Origin: Mactra quadrangularis
Taxonomy: Eukaryota > Mollusca > Bivalvia > Venerida > Mactridae
DNA length: 64,000 nt
NCBI GenBank assembly: GCA_025267735.1
Contig: CM046303.1
Location: 32,898,380-32,962,379 of the forward strand
Direction: 5' to 3'
Part shown: piece after piece, positions 36,296 through 46,772 of the stretch
How positions within the stretch are numbered: position 1 is the stretch's first letter
Layout of the letters: every line of letters starts with the position of its first letter
Notes under the pieces: generated by a model
The model's input: the letters and a program-made list of their open reading frames with translations, nothing else
Told to the model about the DNA's origin: nothing
Databases searched by the model: none
Made by a program: the position numbers and the translations under genes

Positions 36296-39200
36296 CTATT
36301 TGCCGACACAGTTGTGACCATGGCAACCACAAGAATAACTTTGACCCATACAGGAACCGACTGGGTTACAAATACCTAAAATATAAATACAATGTGATAA
36401 GTTTGATAACTGCCTGTCAACAGATTTCAACTTTTATTTATAACTACTTTCTCAAAACTATTTAAAATTTAAAGTAACATTTTAGAATAAGTAAAACAGA
36501 CTTCTAATTATGGCAATTTCAGTGCACAGTGAAGATGATTTTATGATAAAAACATACCCTGTTAGTTATGGTATAAATAATGTTTATGCTTTTTGTGACT
36601 TACTTTATCTGACTTTTATCAGAATTACTTGTTTTAAATGATAGGAATTCAAGTTGCTATCACAATTGCAGATACTAGAAGGCAATTTTAAATTATCCAC
36701 AAAATAACCTAACCGACAGCAGGGGTGGATGCAGGATTTTTTCTAGGGTTGGTCCAAAATTTTCTAGGGGGGGAGGTCCAAACTTTCAAAACACAACCGC
36801 TTTATAAACTGTTTGCTGAAAAACGCAACATATTAATAGTAAAAACTACATAACCATCAGATCTATGTTAAGCACAAAGGTCAAGAAAAATTGCTTCATG
36901 CTACTTAGAAATGGCTTACAGTTACAAAATACACTCATGGACGTGTACATTTTAGAAAATTCGAAGGATCAGGACCCTCAGACCGGACTCCCAAGACTTC
37001 ACCACTTAATCCGCCTATAGACAGCATTAATCTCTCTATTATTTTGTTTTTTGTTTAACCTTGAAATGATGCTAAAGTAGACATGTTACCTGGGTGACCA
37101 CTAGCAGAAAGTAGACATGTTACCTAGGTGACCACTAGCAGAAAGTAGACATGTTACCTAGGTGACCACTAGCAGAAAGTAGACATGTTACCTGGGTGAC
37201 CACTAGCAGAAAGTAGACATGTTACTTAGTTGACCACTAGCAGAAAGTAGACATGTTACTTAGTTGACCACTAGCAGAAAGTAGACATCTTACCTGGGTG
37301 ACCACTAGCAGAAAGTAGACATCTTACCTGAGTGACCACTAGCAGAAAGTAGACATGTTACCTAGGTGACCACTAGCAGAAAGTAGACATCTTACCTGAG
37401 TAACCACTATCAGAAAGTAGACATCTTACCTGAGTGACCACTATCAGAAAGTAGACATCTTACCTGAGTGACCACTATCAGAAAGTAGACATCTTACCTG
37501 AGTGACCACTATCAGAAAGTAGACATCTTACCTAAGTGACCACTAGCAGAAAGTAGACATGTTACCTGAGTGACCACTATCAGAAAGTAGACATCTTACC
37601 TGAGTGACCACTATCAGAAAGTAGACATCTTACCTGAGTGACCACTATCAGAAAGTAGACATGTAACCTGAGTGACCACTATCAGAAAGTAGACATCTTA
37701 CCTGAGTGACCACTATCAGAAAGAAGACATGTTACCTGGGTGACCACTAGCAGAAAGTAGACATGTTACCTAGGTGACCACTATCAGAAAGTAGACATGT
37801 TACCTGGGTGACCACTATCAGAAAGTAGACATCTTACCTAAGTGACCACTAGCAGAAAGTAGACATGTTACCTGGGTGACCACTATCAGAAAGTAGACAT
37901 CTTACCTAAGTGACCACTAGCAGAAAGTAGACATGTTACCTGGGTGACCACTAGCAGAAAGTAGACATGTTACCTGGGTGACCAGTAGCAGAAAGTAGAC
38001 ATGTTACCTAGGTGACCACTATCAGAAAGTAGACATGTTACCTGAGTGACCACTATCAGAAAGTAGACATGTTACCTGGGTGACCACTAGCAGAAAGTAG
38101 ACATGTTACCTGGGTGACCACTAGCAGAAAGTAGACATGTTACCTAGGTGACCACTAGCAGAAAGTAGACATGTTACCTGGGTGACCACTATCAGAAAGT
38201 AGACATGTTACCTAGGTGACCACTAGCCTAAAGTAGACATGTTTCCTGAGTGACCACTAGCAGAAAGTAGACATGTTACCTAAGTGACCACTAGCAGAAA
38301 GTAGACATGTTACCTGAGTGACAACTAGCAGATTGTAGACATGTTACCTAAGTGACCACTAGCAGAAAGTAGACATGTTACCTAAGTGACCACTAGCAGA
38401 AAGTAGACATGTTACCTGGGTGACCACTATCAGAAAGTAGACATCTTACCTGAGTGACCACTAGCAGAAAGTAGACATGTAACCTGGGTTACCACTAGCA
38501 GAAAGTAGACATGTTACCTAGGTGACCACTAGCAGAAAGTAGACATGTTACCTGGGTGACCACTAGCAGAAAGTAGACATGTTACCTGGGTGACCACTAG
38601 CAGAAAGTAGACATGTTACCTGGGTGACCACTCGCAGAAAGTAGACATGTTACCTAGGTGATTACTAGCAGAAAGTAGACATGTTACCTGGGTGACCACT
38701 AGCAGAAAGTAGACATGTTACCTGGGCGACCACTGGCATAAAGTAGACATGTTATCTGGGTGACCACTAGCAGAAAGTAGACATGTTACCTTGGTGACCA
38801 GTAGCAGAAAGTAGACATGTTACCAAGGTGACCACTAGCAGAAAGTAGACATGTTACCTAGGTGACCACTAGCAGAAAGTAGACATGTTACCTGGGTGAC
38901 CACTAGCAGAAAGTAGACATGTTACCTGGGTGACCACTAGCAGAAAGTAGACATGTTACGTAGGTGACCACTAGCAGAAAGTAGACATGTTACCTGAGTG
39001 ACCACTAGCAGAAAGTAGACATGTTACCTGGGTGACCACTAGCAGAAAGTAGACATGTTACCTGGGTGACCACTAGCAGATTGTAGACATGTTACCTGGG
39101 TGACCACTAGCAGAAAGTAGACATGTTACCTAGGTGACCACTAGCAGAAAGTAGACATGTTACCTGGGTGACCACTAGCAGAAAGTAGACATGTTACCTG

Positions 39201-41082
39201 GGTGACCACTAGCAGATTGTTGAGGTTTTGCTCCACTTGTCCATACACAGTTTGGATCTCCTAATTCAGCACCATTAGATTTTCCATCACCGTCACTGTC
39301 TTTGTTACAAAGTGCTGCAGTCCATACATGACCAGCGGCAGCGAAATCCTTTATTTAATAAAATAATAAATATTAAAATGTTTAGTGTCAATAGACTGTA
39401 TGTTATGGTGGCTGATTTACGCCATGTCGTTTTTTCGTTTCTTTGCCACGAAGATTAGAAAACAAAAACGAAGGCACGACAATTTCACAGTTTGTCGTAT
39501 CTTCGCATTATCTTTTTTTCTTAACTTTTGCGACAAAGAAACGAAGATACGACAGATGTAAGGCGAAAACACGACACATTTTATCTGTCGTACTGTTGCA
39601 TTTATTTTGTCGTGTTTTCGTTCCTTCGCTGCAAAGATTAAAAAAACGAAAATACGACAAACTGTGAATTTGTCGTGCCTTTTTGTTCGTTTTTTTCTAA
39701 TCTTCGCGGCGAAGAAACGAAAATACGACATGGCGTAAATCAGCCACCATAGTATGTGAATAATTTAGTGTTATGACTTTTCCTTACATTATAATGATGT
39801 TTTTTATATCATAGTTCTTGGTCGTCAACAAAAATAAAACGTTTCATTTTATTGTAACATACTTATGTACTATAACAATGTACACATGTATGTGTTATGA
39901 GAGTACGGTTATTCTTCGCATGGGGTACCAATGTATTGAATTGACACACAAGGCATATCTTGACGTTTTCGTAGATTTGAATTCAGAATTAAATACAACG
40001 CTCACTTTGCAAATCGTGTAAATTTTTAAAACTAATATCATGTGAATTTCATGGAAATTGCAGGGTTTGTATTTTTTATTTAATTGCAAGAAACATTAAA
40101 ATGTACCATAAAATCATTCGTGAAATAGTTTGATAAGAATTTTTAAAACTTATTCCATTTATCAGATATCCTATAGATATCCTATTTGGAACTCCTTGCT
40201 CATTCGCTACAAATAATTCATTTTTGGAATGTCGAGGTGTTCCGATTGAGAGATATCCGTGCAAAAACTTATATCATCATTCATTAGTGTATTAACATAT
40301 GAGTCAAACTATGTTTCAAAAATACATCAGTTTTCAGTGATCAGTTTTCTCAAAGTTTTATCTGCTCAAGAATTTTTGAAGAACATTGCATTGAATATAG
40401 AGTTCGTTACAAAGAAAAAAAGCCAAACAAAATGTGAAATTTCGCTTTTAAATCTATAATTGTTTATACTTTACATAGACAATGCAACTAATCTCCGTAG
40501 AGTCCGCTTCCTGCTTCTCATGCAGAACAAAATGTATTTAAATTTTATTTTAAATTCGACAGATACAGTAGCTCATAAAATGTATTTCATGCAAGCGTGA
40601 TTTTCGTACATAATGAGGACGAACTACAACGTGGCCGAGCCGAGTTACCGAAGTGCATTATGGGATTGAATGGGCTGTACGCGCAAAGGGAGGTAACTCC
40701 AAAATCAAGGGCATGTAACACACTTAGCAAGGCTAAAAGACAATTTTTAGCGGCCCTATGTGTCGTTATTAAACGTTTCCTGACCAAAGTGCATGCGTCA
40801 AATATCTTAGAATTGTCATTTTTATTGAATCAGCCCAAAACATAGGCATGTTTGACAGCTTGTTGAGTTCTACTTTAAATTAGCAAACAGTTTTCCACTT
40901 ACCAGTGCGAATGGATTTTTATCATGAGTGTGATGTATTGGGTCGTAATGACCAACAGCTAACCAAATACTTCCAGGGTTACATGGGTCTGGTACTTGGG
41001 CTCCATTAGGAATTAACGATTGATAGTAAGGATGAGCCAGAACGGCAGCAACACAGAGTGAGAAAATAATTAAAGTGTTCAT
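36296..41082 (-). CDS. Temptin-like secreted protein 2 (three exons, 136 aa)
   Basis: Coding exons are 40903-41082 (180 nt), 39198-39348 (151 nt) and 36296-36375 (80 nt), the same lengths and phases as temptin-1. The start MNTLIIFSLCVAAVLA is a signal peptide; a longer in-frame start upstream is unlikely because it would precede the signal peptide and is not matched in the paralogue. Landmarks are IPNGAQVPDPC, GHVWTAALC, DSDGDGKSNGAELGDPNC, ICNPVGSC, CGCHGHNCVGK. Poly(A) signal AATAAA is at 36228-36233. The donor of intron 2 (CACCCAG|GTAACATG) is the last unit of a 63-copy minisatellite filling most of the 2.8-kb intron. That intron also has MITE G; intron 1 has MITE F. Whether splicing still picks the correct donor is unknown. 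The function suggested by family is a secreted chemical cue or cysteine-rich extracellular protein. Confidence 0.9.
36721..37016 (-). mobile_element. MITE family G, copy 3 (temptin-2 intron 2)
   Basis: Inverted orientation: starts AGGGGTGGATGCAGGATTTT and ends CTTAATCCGCCT. It shares CTACTTAGAAATGGCTTACA-type, AACATATTAATAGTAAAAAC and GGTCCAAACTTTC landmarks with the other copies. It lies 60 bp from the minisatellite edge. Confidence 0.75.
37077..39217 (-). repeat. 34-bp minisatellite made of the temptin-2 exon 2/intron 2 splice junction, about 63 copies
   Basis: The unit on the gene strand is AGTGGTCACCCAG (last 13 nt of exon 2), then GTAACATGTCTACTTTCTGC and T (first 21 nt of the intron). 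The first unit start at 37077 and the last at 39185 are exactly 62 periods of 34 apart. Variants change the donor from CAG|GTAACA to CAG|GTAAGA (mainly 37280-37920) and the base before TAG (CTGCTAG or CTGATAG). Each unit therefore holds a 5' splice site and, with ACTTTCTGCTAG, a 3' splice site-like sequence. Temptin-1 has a single junction and no array. Confidence 0.97.
39404..39751. mobile_element. Foldback MITE family F, copy 3 (temptin-2 intron 1)
   Basis: The ends TATGGTGGCTGATTTACGCC and its exact inverse GGCGTAAATCAGCCACCATA bound a 348-bp element with repeated internal modules (CGAAAATACGACAAACTGTG, TTCGCGGCGAAGAAACG). The 104-codon frame inside is a by-product of the repeats. Confidence 0.88.
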
Positions 41083-41149
41083 CCTTGAACTAACTGGTCT
41101 AAACTGAATGACCAAGAGAAATGACCACTGTACAATATCTGTCTTATCT
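41083..41149 (-). promoter_or_regulatory. Temptin-2 proximal promoter (GATA site)
   Basis: On the minus strand AGATAAGA (41142-41149) lies 60 bp upstream of the ATG, followed by AGATATTG at the place of the TATA-like box of temptin-1. The remaining promoter is diverged. The conserved position in the paralogue is the main evidence. Confidence 0.5.
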
Positions 41150-41267
41150 TATGATAAACGTGGACAAGTAATTTGACCTTTTAGTTGGAGTCGCATAATA
41201 GTACAGGGTTTTTAATGACCACACGTTGTTAAATCTTACATAACATAAAATCACAAAGACACCTAAG

Positions 41268-43322
41268 ACTCAATCCCAATTAGGGTGGACATTTGGGCAT
41301 ATTTTTTTTCATTTTTTTCATGTCATCAAATATGAGTTTTAAATCAATTAAAGGCATTGTAGACATGTTCTGTACGCAGTATAAAAATCTTTTCAGCTCG
41401 GCTAGTATACTTTTTTAGATATAGGCTGGTGAAAGGTCACACCTAGCATTAAAAAATGTGCTTATAAAAATCGAACATGTGCTGTTAATTTCACTTATTT
41501 AAAAGTAGTAATTGTCAAACTGTTGAGAAATTCAATACGGTTGCATTCTATAAGGTATTGTGTTTCGGAATAAATAATAAAGACTGAAGAGTAAGCCAGA
41601 TACTTTCAGAAAAACATAAATATTGAATACGCTATTTTCATTAGTTTTATTTGTTTTAAAAATGTCATTCATATCAACTGTTCCAGAACGATACAAACAA
41701 GTTAAATATAGAATGAAACTGTTTAAAATAGTTAGATACCATTGTCTTAGTGTTATAACAAAACGTTGTGTGCATGTGAACCACCACAAAGCAACCAATA
41801 AAGAATATAATTGTTGTCCCGTACGTTATCAAAATTGACTCGTACGTTATATACTTCAGTTTTGTCATTTAAACTATTGATAACTAAGTTAAACTGCAAG
41901 AATACAACTTACATTTTTGTGTTATTTGTTTTACAATTCAATGTACTTGTGTTTTACATATAAAACTACAATAATATCTCTCAATTACAATACTTACGCA
42001 AACCATTTTCATTTTTCCAAGAGAACAACATTCAACAATTTTGTGACAAGTTTAATAAAGAAACATAGCAAACTAACGCATAAACTGATAAAAGCTATTT
42101 AGTAGTGGGGTAACATGTGATTTACAACCATCAAATCATCCGGCAAATGCATGTTTAGACAATTCTACAGTGTCCCGTACGTTATTAAATAAGTAAGATA
42201 ATGTATGAACCTGATCAAATTAATGCAGTGTGTGCTAAAATGATTCTAAAGTTATAATTTGATCAAACGAGGCATTGTTTTAATTTATCATTTCAAAGCT
42301 AGATGGTATTCAATTAAAAAATGCAAATTATTTATCATTTATTGCAAATAATAGGTACTATAACTTATTTTCCCGTCACTCTTGTTAGTTACTTTTGAAC
42401 ATCATCAATTTCATTATAATTGCCGTTCCCATAATATTTTCGTCTGTGAAGATTAAATGCATGTTAAGGAACCTTACAAAAGCAATTTATCATAAATATT
42501 CAGATGATTATCAATTATTGTGTCACATTTTGTCCCGTACGTTACGGACTCGTACGTTATTTTTCATTTTGTATTTACTGGGTTTTTGTGTGTCACAAAT
42601 ATGCACTTTAAATGAATTATAAAAACACTTTATAAACTTTCTATCTAATCATTGAAGATCAGTTCAATGAAGAATTTATATATCTATTTGAAAAGGTTTG
42701 GTAGATAATTTGATTTTACTAATTGTCCCGTTCGTTACGTGGCGAAAATTACGATTCATTTTTTAATAAATGAGCTCATAAATTACCGATACCAATAAAA
42801 TGTCAGCTAAAATGAATATCTTATCATTAGGATATAACTTTATGGACTTTACTTACACAAAAATAGTTTGTAAAGCGTGCAAAGCTGTGATATTAATGAA
42901 GCCTTTAAATAAATGTCCCGTACGTTATCGGAGTTTGGAGACAACGTTTGTTGTATGAGGTGTGAAAAATTATTTTTGAATTTACTTTATAATATGTGTT
43001 TTTCTTGAGGATTTAGTAATAGTTGACATATTAAAGATATATTTAATTGGAAATCTGTCTGAAATTTTTAACAATTTGAAGCTAACTGTAAGAATTTGTC
43101 ATTGGAGACATAGGGATTTTCTACACCCTAGCTTAATTAAGAGACAATATTTTGAAAAAATCGAAGTTTTCTTCACGAAATATGTCGTTTATACTTTTAC
43201 TATAGCACTATGACTTGTAAATATGCATTTTATTTACATAAATTCTGTAAGTTAAATTCCTGGAAACATGATAAACGTTGGAGACATCAAATGTACATTC
43301 TAAGTGGGAATGAGTCCTAAAC
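41268..43322. mobile_element. Putative 2-kb non-autonomous DNA element with TCCCGTACGTTA motifs
   Basis: The left end TAAGACTCAATCCCAATTAG is inverted, 16 of 20 bases, at the right end (CTAAGTGGGAATGAGTCCTA). Inside, TGTCCCGTACGTTA or near variants occur at 41815, 42171, 42531, 42724 (GTTCG variant) and 42914. Shorter CTCGTACGTTAT partners lie at about 41840 and 42550. Spacing is about 356, 360, 193 and 190 bp. CGTACG is a palindrome. No transposase is seen; small frames such as 41532-41798 are AT-rich noise. Confidence 0.55.
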
Positions 43323-43488
43323 ATCTGATTGGCTGGCAAATGCTACAATTTCTTCAATTCGTATATTTGTATTTTACTGTAAGATATTCAATGAAAATGT
43401 TTATGACAAAACATAAAAGCTAAAATCCTTTATATTGTCACATTCAAATGGGCGCATATTTTAATTGGTTGCACTGCCTTATTAGGCA

Positions 43489-43807
43489 AAGCCATCTGGC
43501 TAGCTCAGTTGGACGCACACAAGTCTACTAATCGAGAGGTCGTGGGTTCGATTCCCGGACAGGGCATACTTTCGTAGAGCTTGATTATGAAATTATTTCT
43601 ACGACCATTCTCCCTTCAACCAATGATTCTTAATTATGTAGGGTAGTTATGAGTCACTGACGGAAGTATGCGCCTAGTAGTTGGTTAACAGTTTAATCCA
43701 GAGATTTAGCCTTACCAGGAACAGTGAGTAGGTTGACTGACCGCCGTCATATGACCCATACAATGTGTTGCTACGGCGTTAAACCCAACAAAAACAATAC
43801 AAACAAA
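43489..43807 (+). repeat. SINE family B, full length, with 13-bp target duplication
   Basis: The tRNA-like head (CTGGCTAGCTCAGTTGG, B box GGTTCGATTCCC), body and GTTGCTACGGCGTTAAACCC tail match the copy at 32149. Flanks GCCTTATTAGGCA (43476-43488) and GCCTGATTAGGCA (43808-43820) differ at one base, a clear target duplication. Confidence 0.92.
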
Positions 43808-43820
43808 GCCTGATTAGGCA

Positions 43821-44213
43821 TCGCTACATTTTATCACGTTTTTCTACATGTACGTGTATTAACTTTTTGAATTTCTCAAACGTTTAAAAAAGAAGATATT
43901 TTGCGAATGCTACTAATTTGAAATCATAGAATTTGTTCTGTTTGTTTATCGAAAACATCAAAATGACTAAAATCAGGACAATTTGTAATACATGTACTTT
44001 GTTTGTACTGAGAAAGATAGATTTGTATACACAGAATTCATTGTACCTTTTGCCTTTTGGTTTCTATAAAATAAAACAGCACTATAAAGCTACATAATTA
44101 TCTTTTATTTAATAATAATATAAACGTCACATATTCATGACAAAACTGTAATTATCGACATTCAGTTACAAATACTGTGATATTTTATTGTATAAACTAA
44201 CACTGCACTCATA
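43821..44213. other. Short intergenic stretch, nothing recognised
   Basis: AT-rich, no exon or repeat family seen between two SINEs. Confidence 0.5.
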
Positions 44214-44215
44214 TT

Positions 44216-44428
44216 TTTTAACGTCGTATTCAACCCATATATAGGTCATATATACGACGACCAGCTCTTCCTACTATAGGTTTCCTGGACACTTCTATCA
44301 CCAGTACTAACTTACTCTACCACTAGGCCGACAACTCATGTATATGGTATGACCTGCCGCGACCGGGTTTCGAACCCGCTATCTCCGGATTCGAAGTCAG
44401 ACATGCTCACCATTACGCCATGGCCGCG
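44216..44428 (-). repeat. tRNA-derived SINE, family A
   Basis: On the minus strand the head GGCGTAATGGTGAGCATGTC and the B box GGGTTCGAAACCC are followed by the same body as at 1692-1906 (AGGAAACCTATAGTAGGAAG and a GACGTTAAAA end). The flanks are unrelated, so this is an independent insertion. Confidence 0.85.
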
Positions 44429-45224
44429 GCTAACTAACACTACAAGTATACATTGAAAATTTTACTTTTGCTAGACTCACTAGCTCAATCCCACCATATC
44501 TATATCAGGAAACTAATCAAACATTCCCTCGATCTGACAATACGCATATCATCGGTCATTTTTGGACAAGACAATCGATATAAACTATGACGGACAAACC
44601 TAAGTCTCCTTCTTAACAAGCGAAGATACTTGATTTCAGGGGTATGTTATGTTTCTCATGCATAAAAAAGTTTTACATGTTTTGACACACAGACACCAAG
44701 CACTTAAAGACCGTGAATTCAAATCACTAATCAAACTTGGCCAATTTAACTGCATATCAAATAATTCTATAAACTCAAATTTTTCTTAACTGCCAAATGC
44801 ATCATAAAGAAATATGAAGAACTCATTACAACATAGCTTGACGAGACCAATTCCTACGAAAGAAATACAAATGTATTCACTAAAAGCATCTTAGTTAAAT
44901 ATTAAACATTTTTGTCTAACATATAGTCTCAAGATGCATCAGTTCGGCTTCTAAATTTCAAGAAATCTAATAAGGTATGCAAGCCATATACTATCATTTT
45001 TTCCTGGAACGTCTTAAAATTTAACTTCGTCTGACAATGATGTATTTAAACATAACTGTCTACAGTTTTGAAATAGATTTAGAAGATGGCGTCTTATCAC
45101 TAGTAACCCTGTACTACCGGATCAACAATCGATAATGGCAATTTTAATTTCCTTTCACACAGTAAGGCTTGTCTCATTGTTTAAAGATGTATTTATTGGA
45201 TTAACACTTTATCAACCCAAATTA
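44429..45224. other. Intergenic, no gene seen
   Basis: No coding exon or RNA gene is supported. Confidence 0.5.
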
Positions 45225-45440
45225 TGATCATGTTTACACGGTCGGCCCACCTAACATGACTTTCCTAGACCTTTGTCTTGACCTATATTCACTAACCTCT
45301 CCATAACGCCAACAGTTGCCTACTGAAATGATGTCATTGTCTATTTGTCATGGAAGAGTATAACTAGCCGGGTTGAGACTCAAACTAGAAACCCCTACGT
45401 GTCACAAATTTCGAAAGTCTACTGCGCTACGGACCCGGGT
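45225..45440 (-). repeat. Degenerate tRNA-derived SINE, related to the copy at 58856
   Basis: The plus-strand order CGGTCGGCCCACCTAACATG, TTTCCTAGACCTTTGTCTTG, then a decayed tRNA-like part ending CTACTGCGCTACGGACCCGG parallels 58890-59143 (CCTGACCTAGCTTTCCTGGACC ... CAACTGCGCAACAGACCCGG). Confidence 0.55.
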
Positions 45441-45544
45441 ATTTTAACTTAATGACGTAAACCAAAGCATTGAGAGCAGTTTTATCGTCTAAAATTTGTC
45501 CTAGATAGAGCGTAATTCAATTATGGACACTACAAAGAGGTATT

Positions 45545-45625
45545 TGTTTGTTTTTGTAGGGTTTAACGCCGTAGCAACAAACTTTATAGGTCATATAATG
45601 GCGGTCAAAGAGGAATTGTTTAGCT
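45545..45625 (-). repeat. SINE family B tail fragment
   Basis: The minus strand reads GGCGGTCA-type body remnants, then TTTGTTGCTACGGCGTTAAA and CCCTACAAAAACAAACAAA. No complete head is attached. Confidence 0.6.
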
Positions 45626-45849
45626 AAACGAATATTATCTATTATCATCTTTGTAGCCTTTTCCATTGGCAATGCAGTCTGGCAACGCTTTTAATCGGGC
45701 TTTGTGCGGTGGCACTTCACCTAGCCGTCTTTCCTTAACACTTCTCTATCAGTAAAGAGTTTCCGAGGATCTGACAAAGTTTCCCTCAGTTTGAGAAAAT
45801 TGAAGTTAATATATATCGGTATATCGGGTATATAATATAATTTAAGGAT

Positions 45850-45932
45850 AAAACTTGTCGCGTACAGGAATCGAAACCGCGATCTCCTGCGCAAAATCCT
45901 GCGCTCTAACACATTGGCACGACAGCCGTTCA
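45850..45932 (-). repeat. tRNA-like SINE head
   Basis: The minus strand shows CTGTCGTGCCAATGTGTTAG, AGCGCAGGATTTTGCGCAGG (hairpin) and a B box GGTTTCGATTCC. It resembles a decayed tRNA-derived head. Acceptor-stem pairing is poor, so a real tRNA gene is unlikely. Confidence 0.45.
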
Positions 45933-46519
45933 CATTGTTTCTTATTCAGCATGTTATGTTATGACACCTACATTGTATATAATTTCAATATATTTCACAA
46001 ACAATAATAAACCAAGTGGGTGGGGTTTTATGATATCGTAATGTTAAAAGTAACTCTTTTCACACTATCATTTTTGTTGTGCATTTAGAATGCAATGATG
46101 CACTATGTCCGATTATATCGTTGATACATGAAGCTACTGAGCTAAGGTCATTATATTCTTGCATTTGTAGCAAGTCGTGCATTCAATTTAATCTAATAAA
46201 TTATTCATTTTACGACAAGGACGTCGTATTGTTGTCTTGTTTTGCCATTGACAGGAGCAATAAATTCTTCTGAAACGTGTCTGGCTCGACTTAATTGCCT
46301 ACAAATATGGAAGCCGCGACAACAAAACCAGGAATGATTTATATTCATGATATTTCTGAATATTTTTATACTTTTATTGCGGAATGCACTCATACAACAT
46401 TGTGACATTTTATCATAACTTATTGCAGAGATAAAACATTCCTTGATACATTTGTTTTTGCCTGTATGAGTCTGGGATCAGTCACTTGTTGTTGTAGCAA
46501 AACATTGTGAAAGTCATAT

Positions 46520-46772
46520 CACGGTGATCAGTCAACCTACCTACCGTTTCTTGAAAGGTCTAGTCTCCGGATTAAGCTAATTCCTCTTTACTATACGTAT
46601 CATTATGTCAGTTATGACAACTGTCCTACAAGATTAAAAATTTGTGATAAAAGGAAGAATGGCCATATATATCATGTTCAAGCTTCACCAAAGTATGCCC
46701 CGCCCGGGAATCGAACACACGACCCCAAAGTCAGAAGACTTGTGTGCTATCAACTTAGCTAATCGGACAAAA
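46520..46772 (-). repeat. SINE family B, degenerate
   Basis: On the minus strand, CTTTTGACTTTGGGGTCGTG-like and GTTCGATTCCCGGGCGGGGC head parts precede the body. The plus strand reads GTCAGTCAACCTACCTACCG and TGACAACTGTCCTACA, the inverse of the family body. Confidence 0.72.

Noticed and set aside
37077..39217. CRISPR array
   Set aside because: Units are directly adjacent with no spacers, in an intron of a eukaryotic gene; it is a minisatellite.
37077..39217. Coding tandem repeat of a long protein
   Set aside because: The 34-bp unit is not a multiple of three and carries stops (TAG in the frame continuing exon 2).
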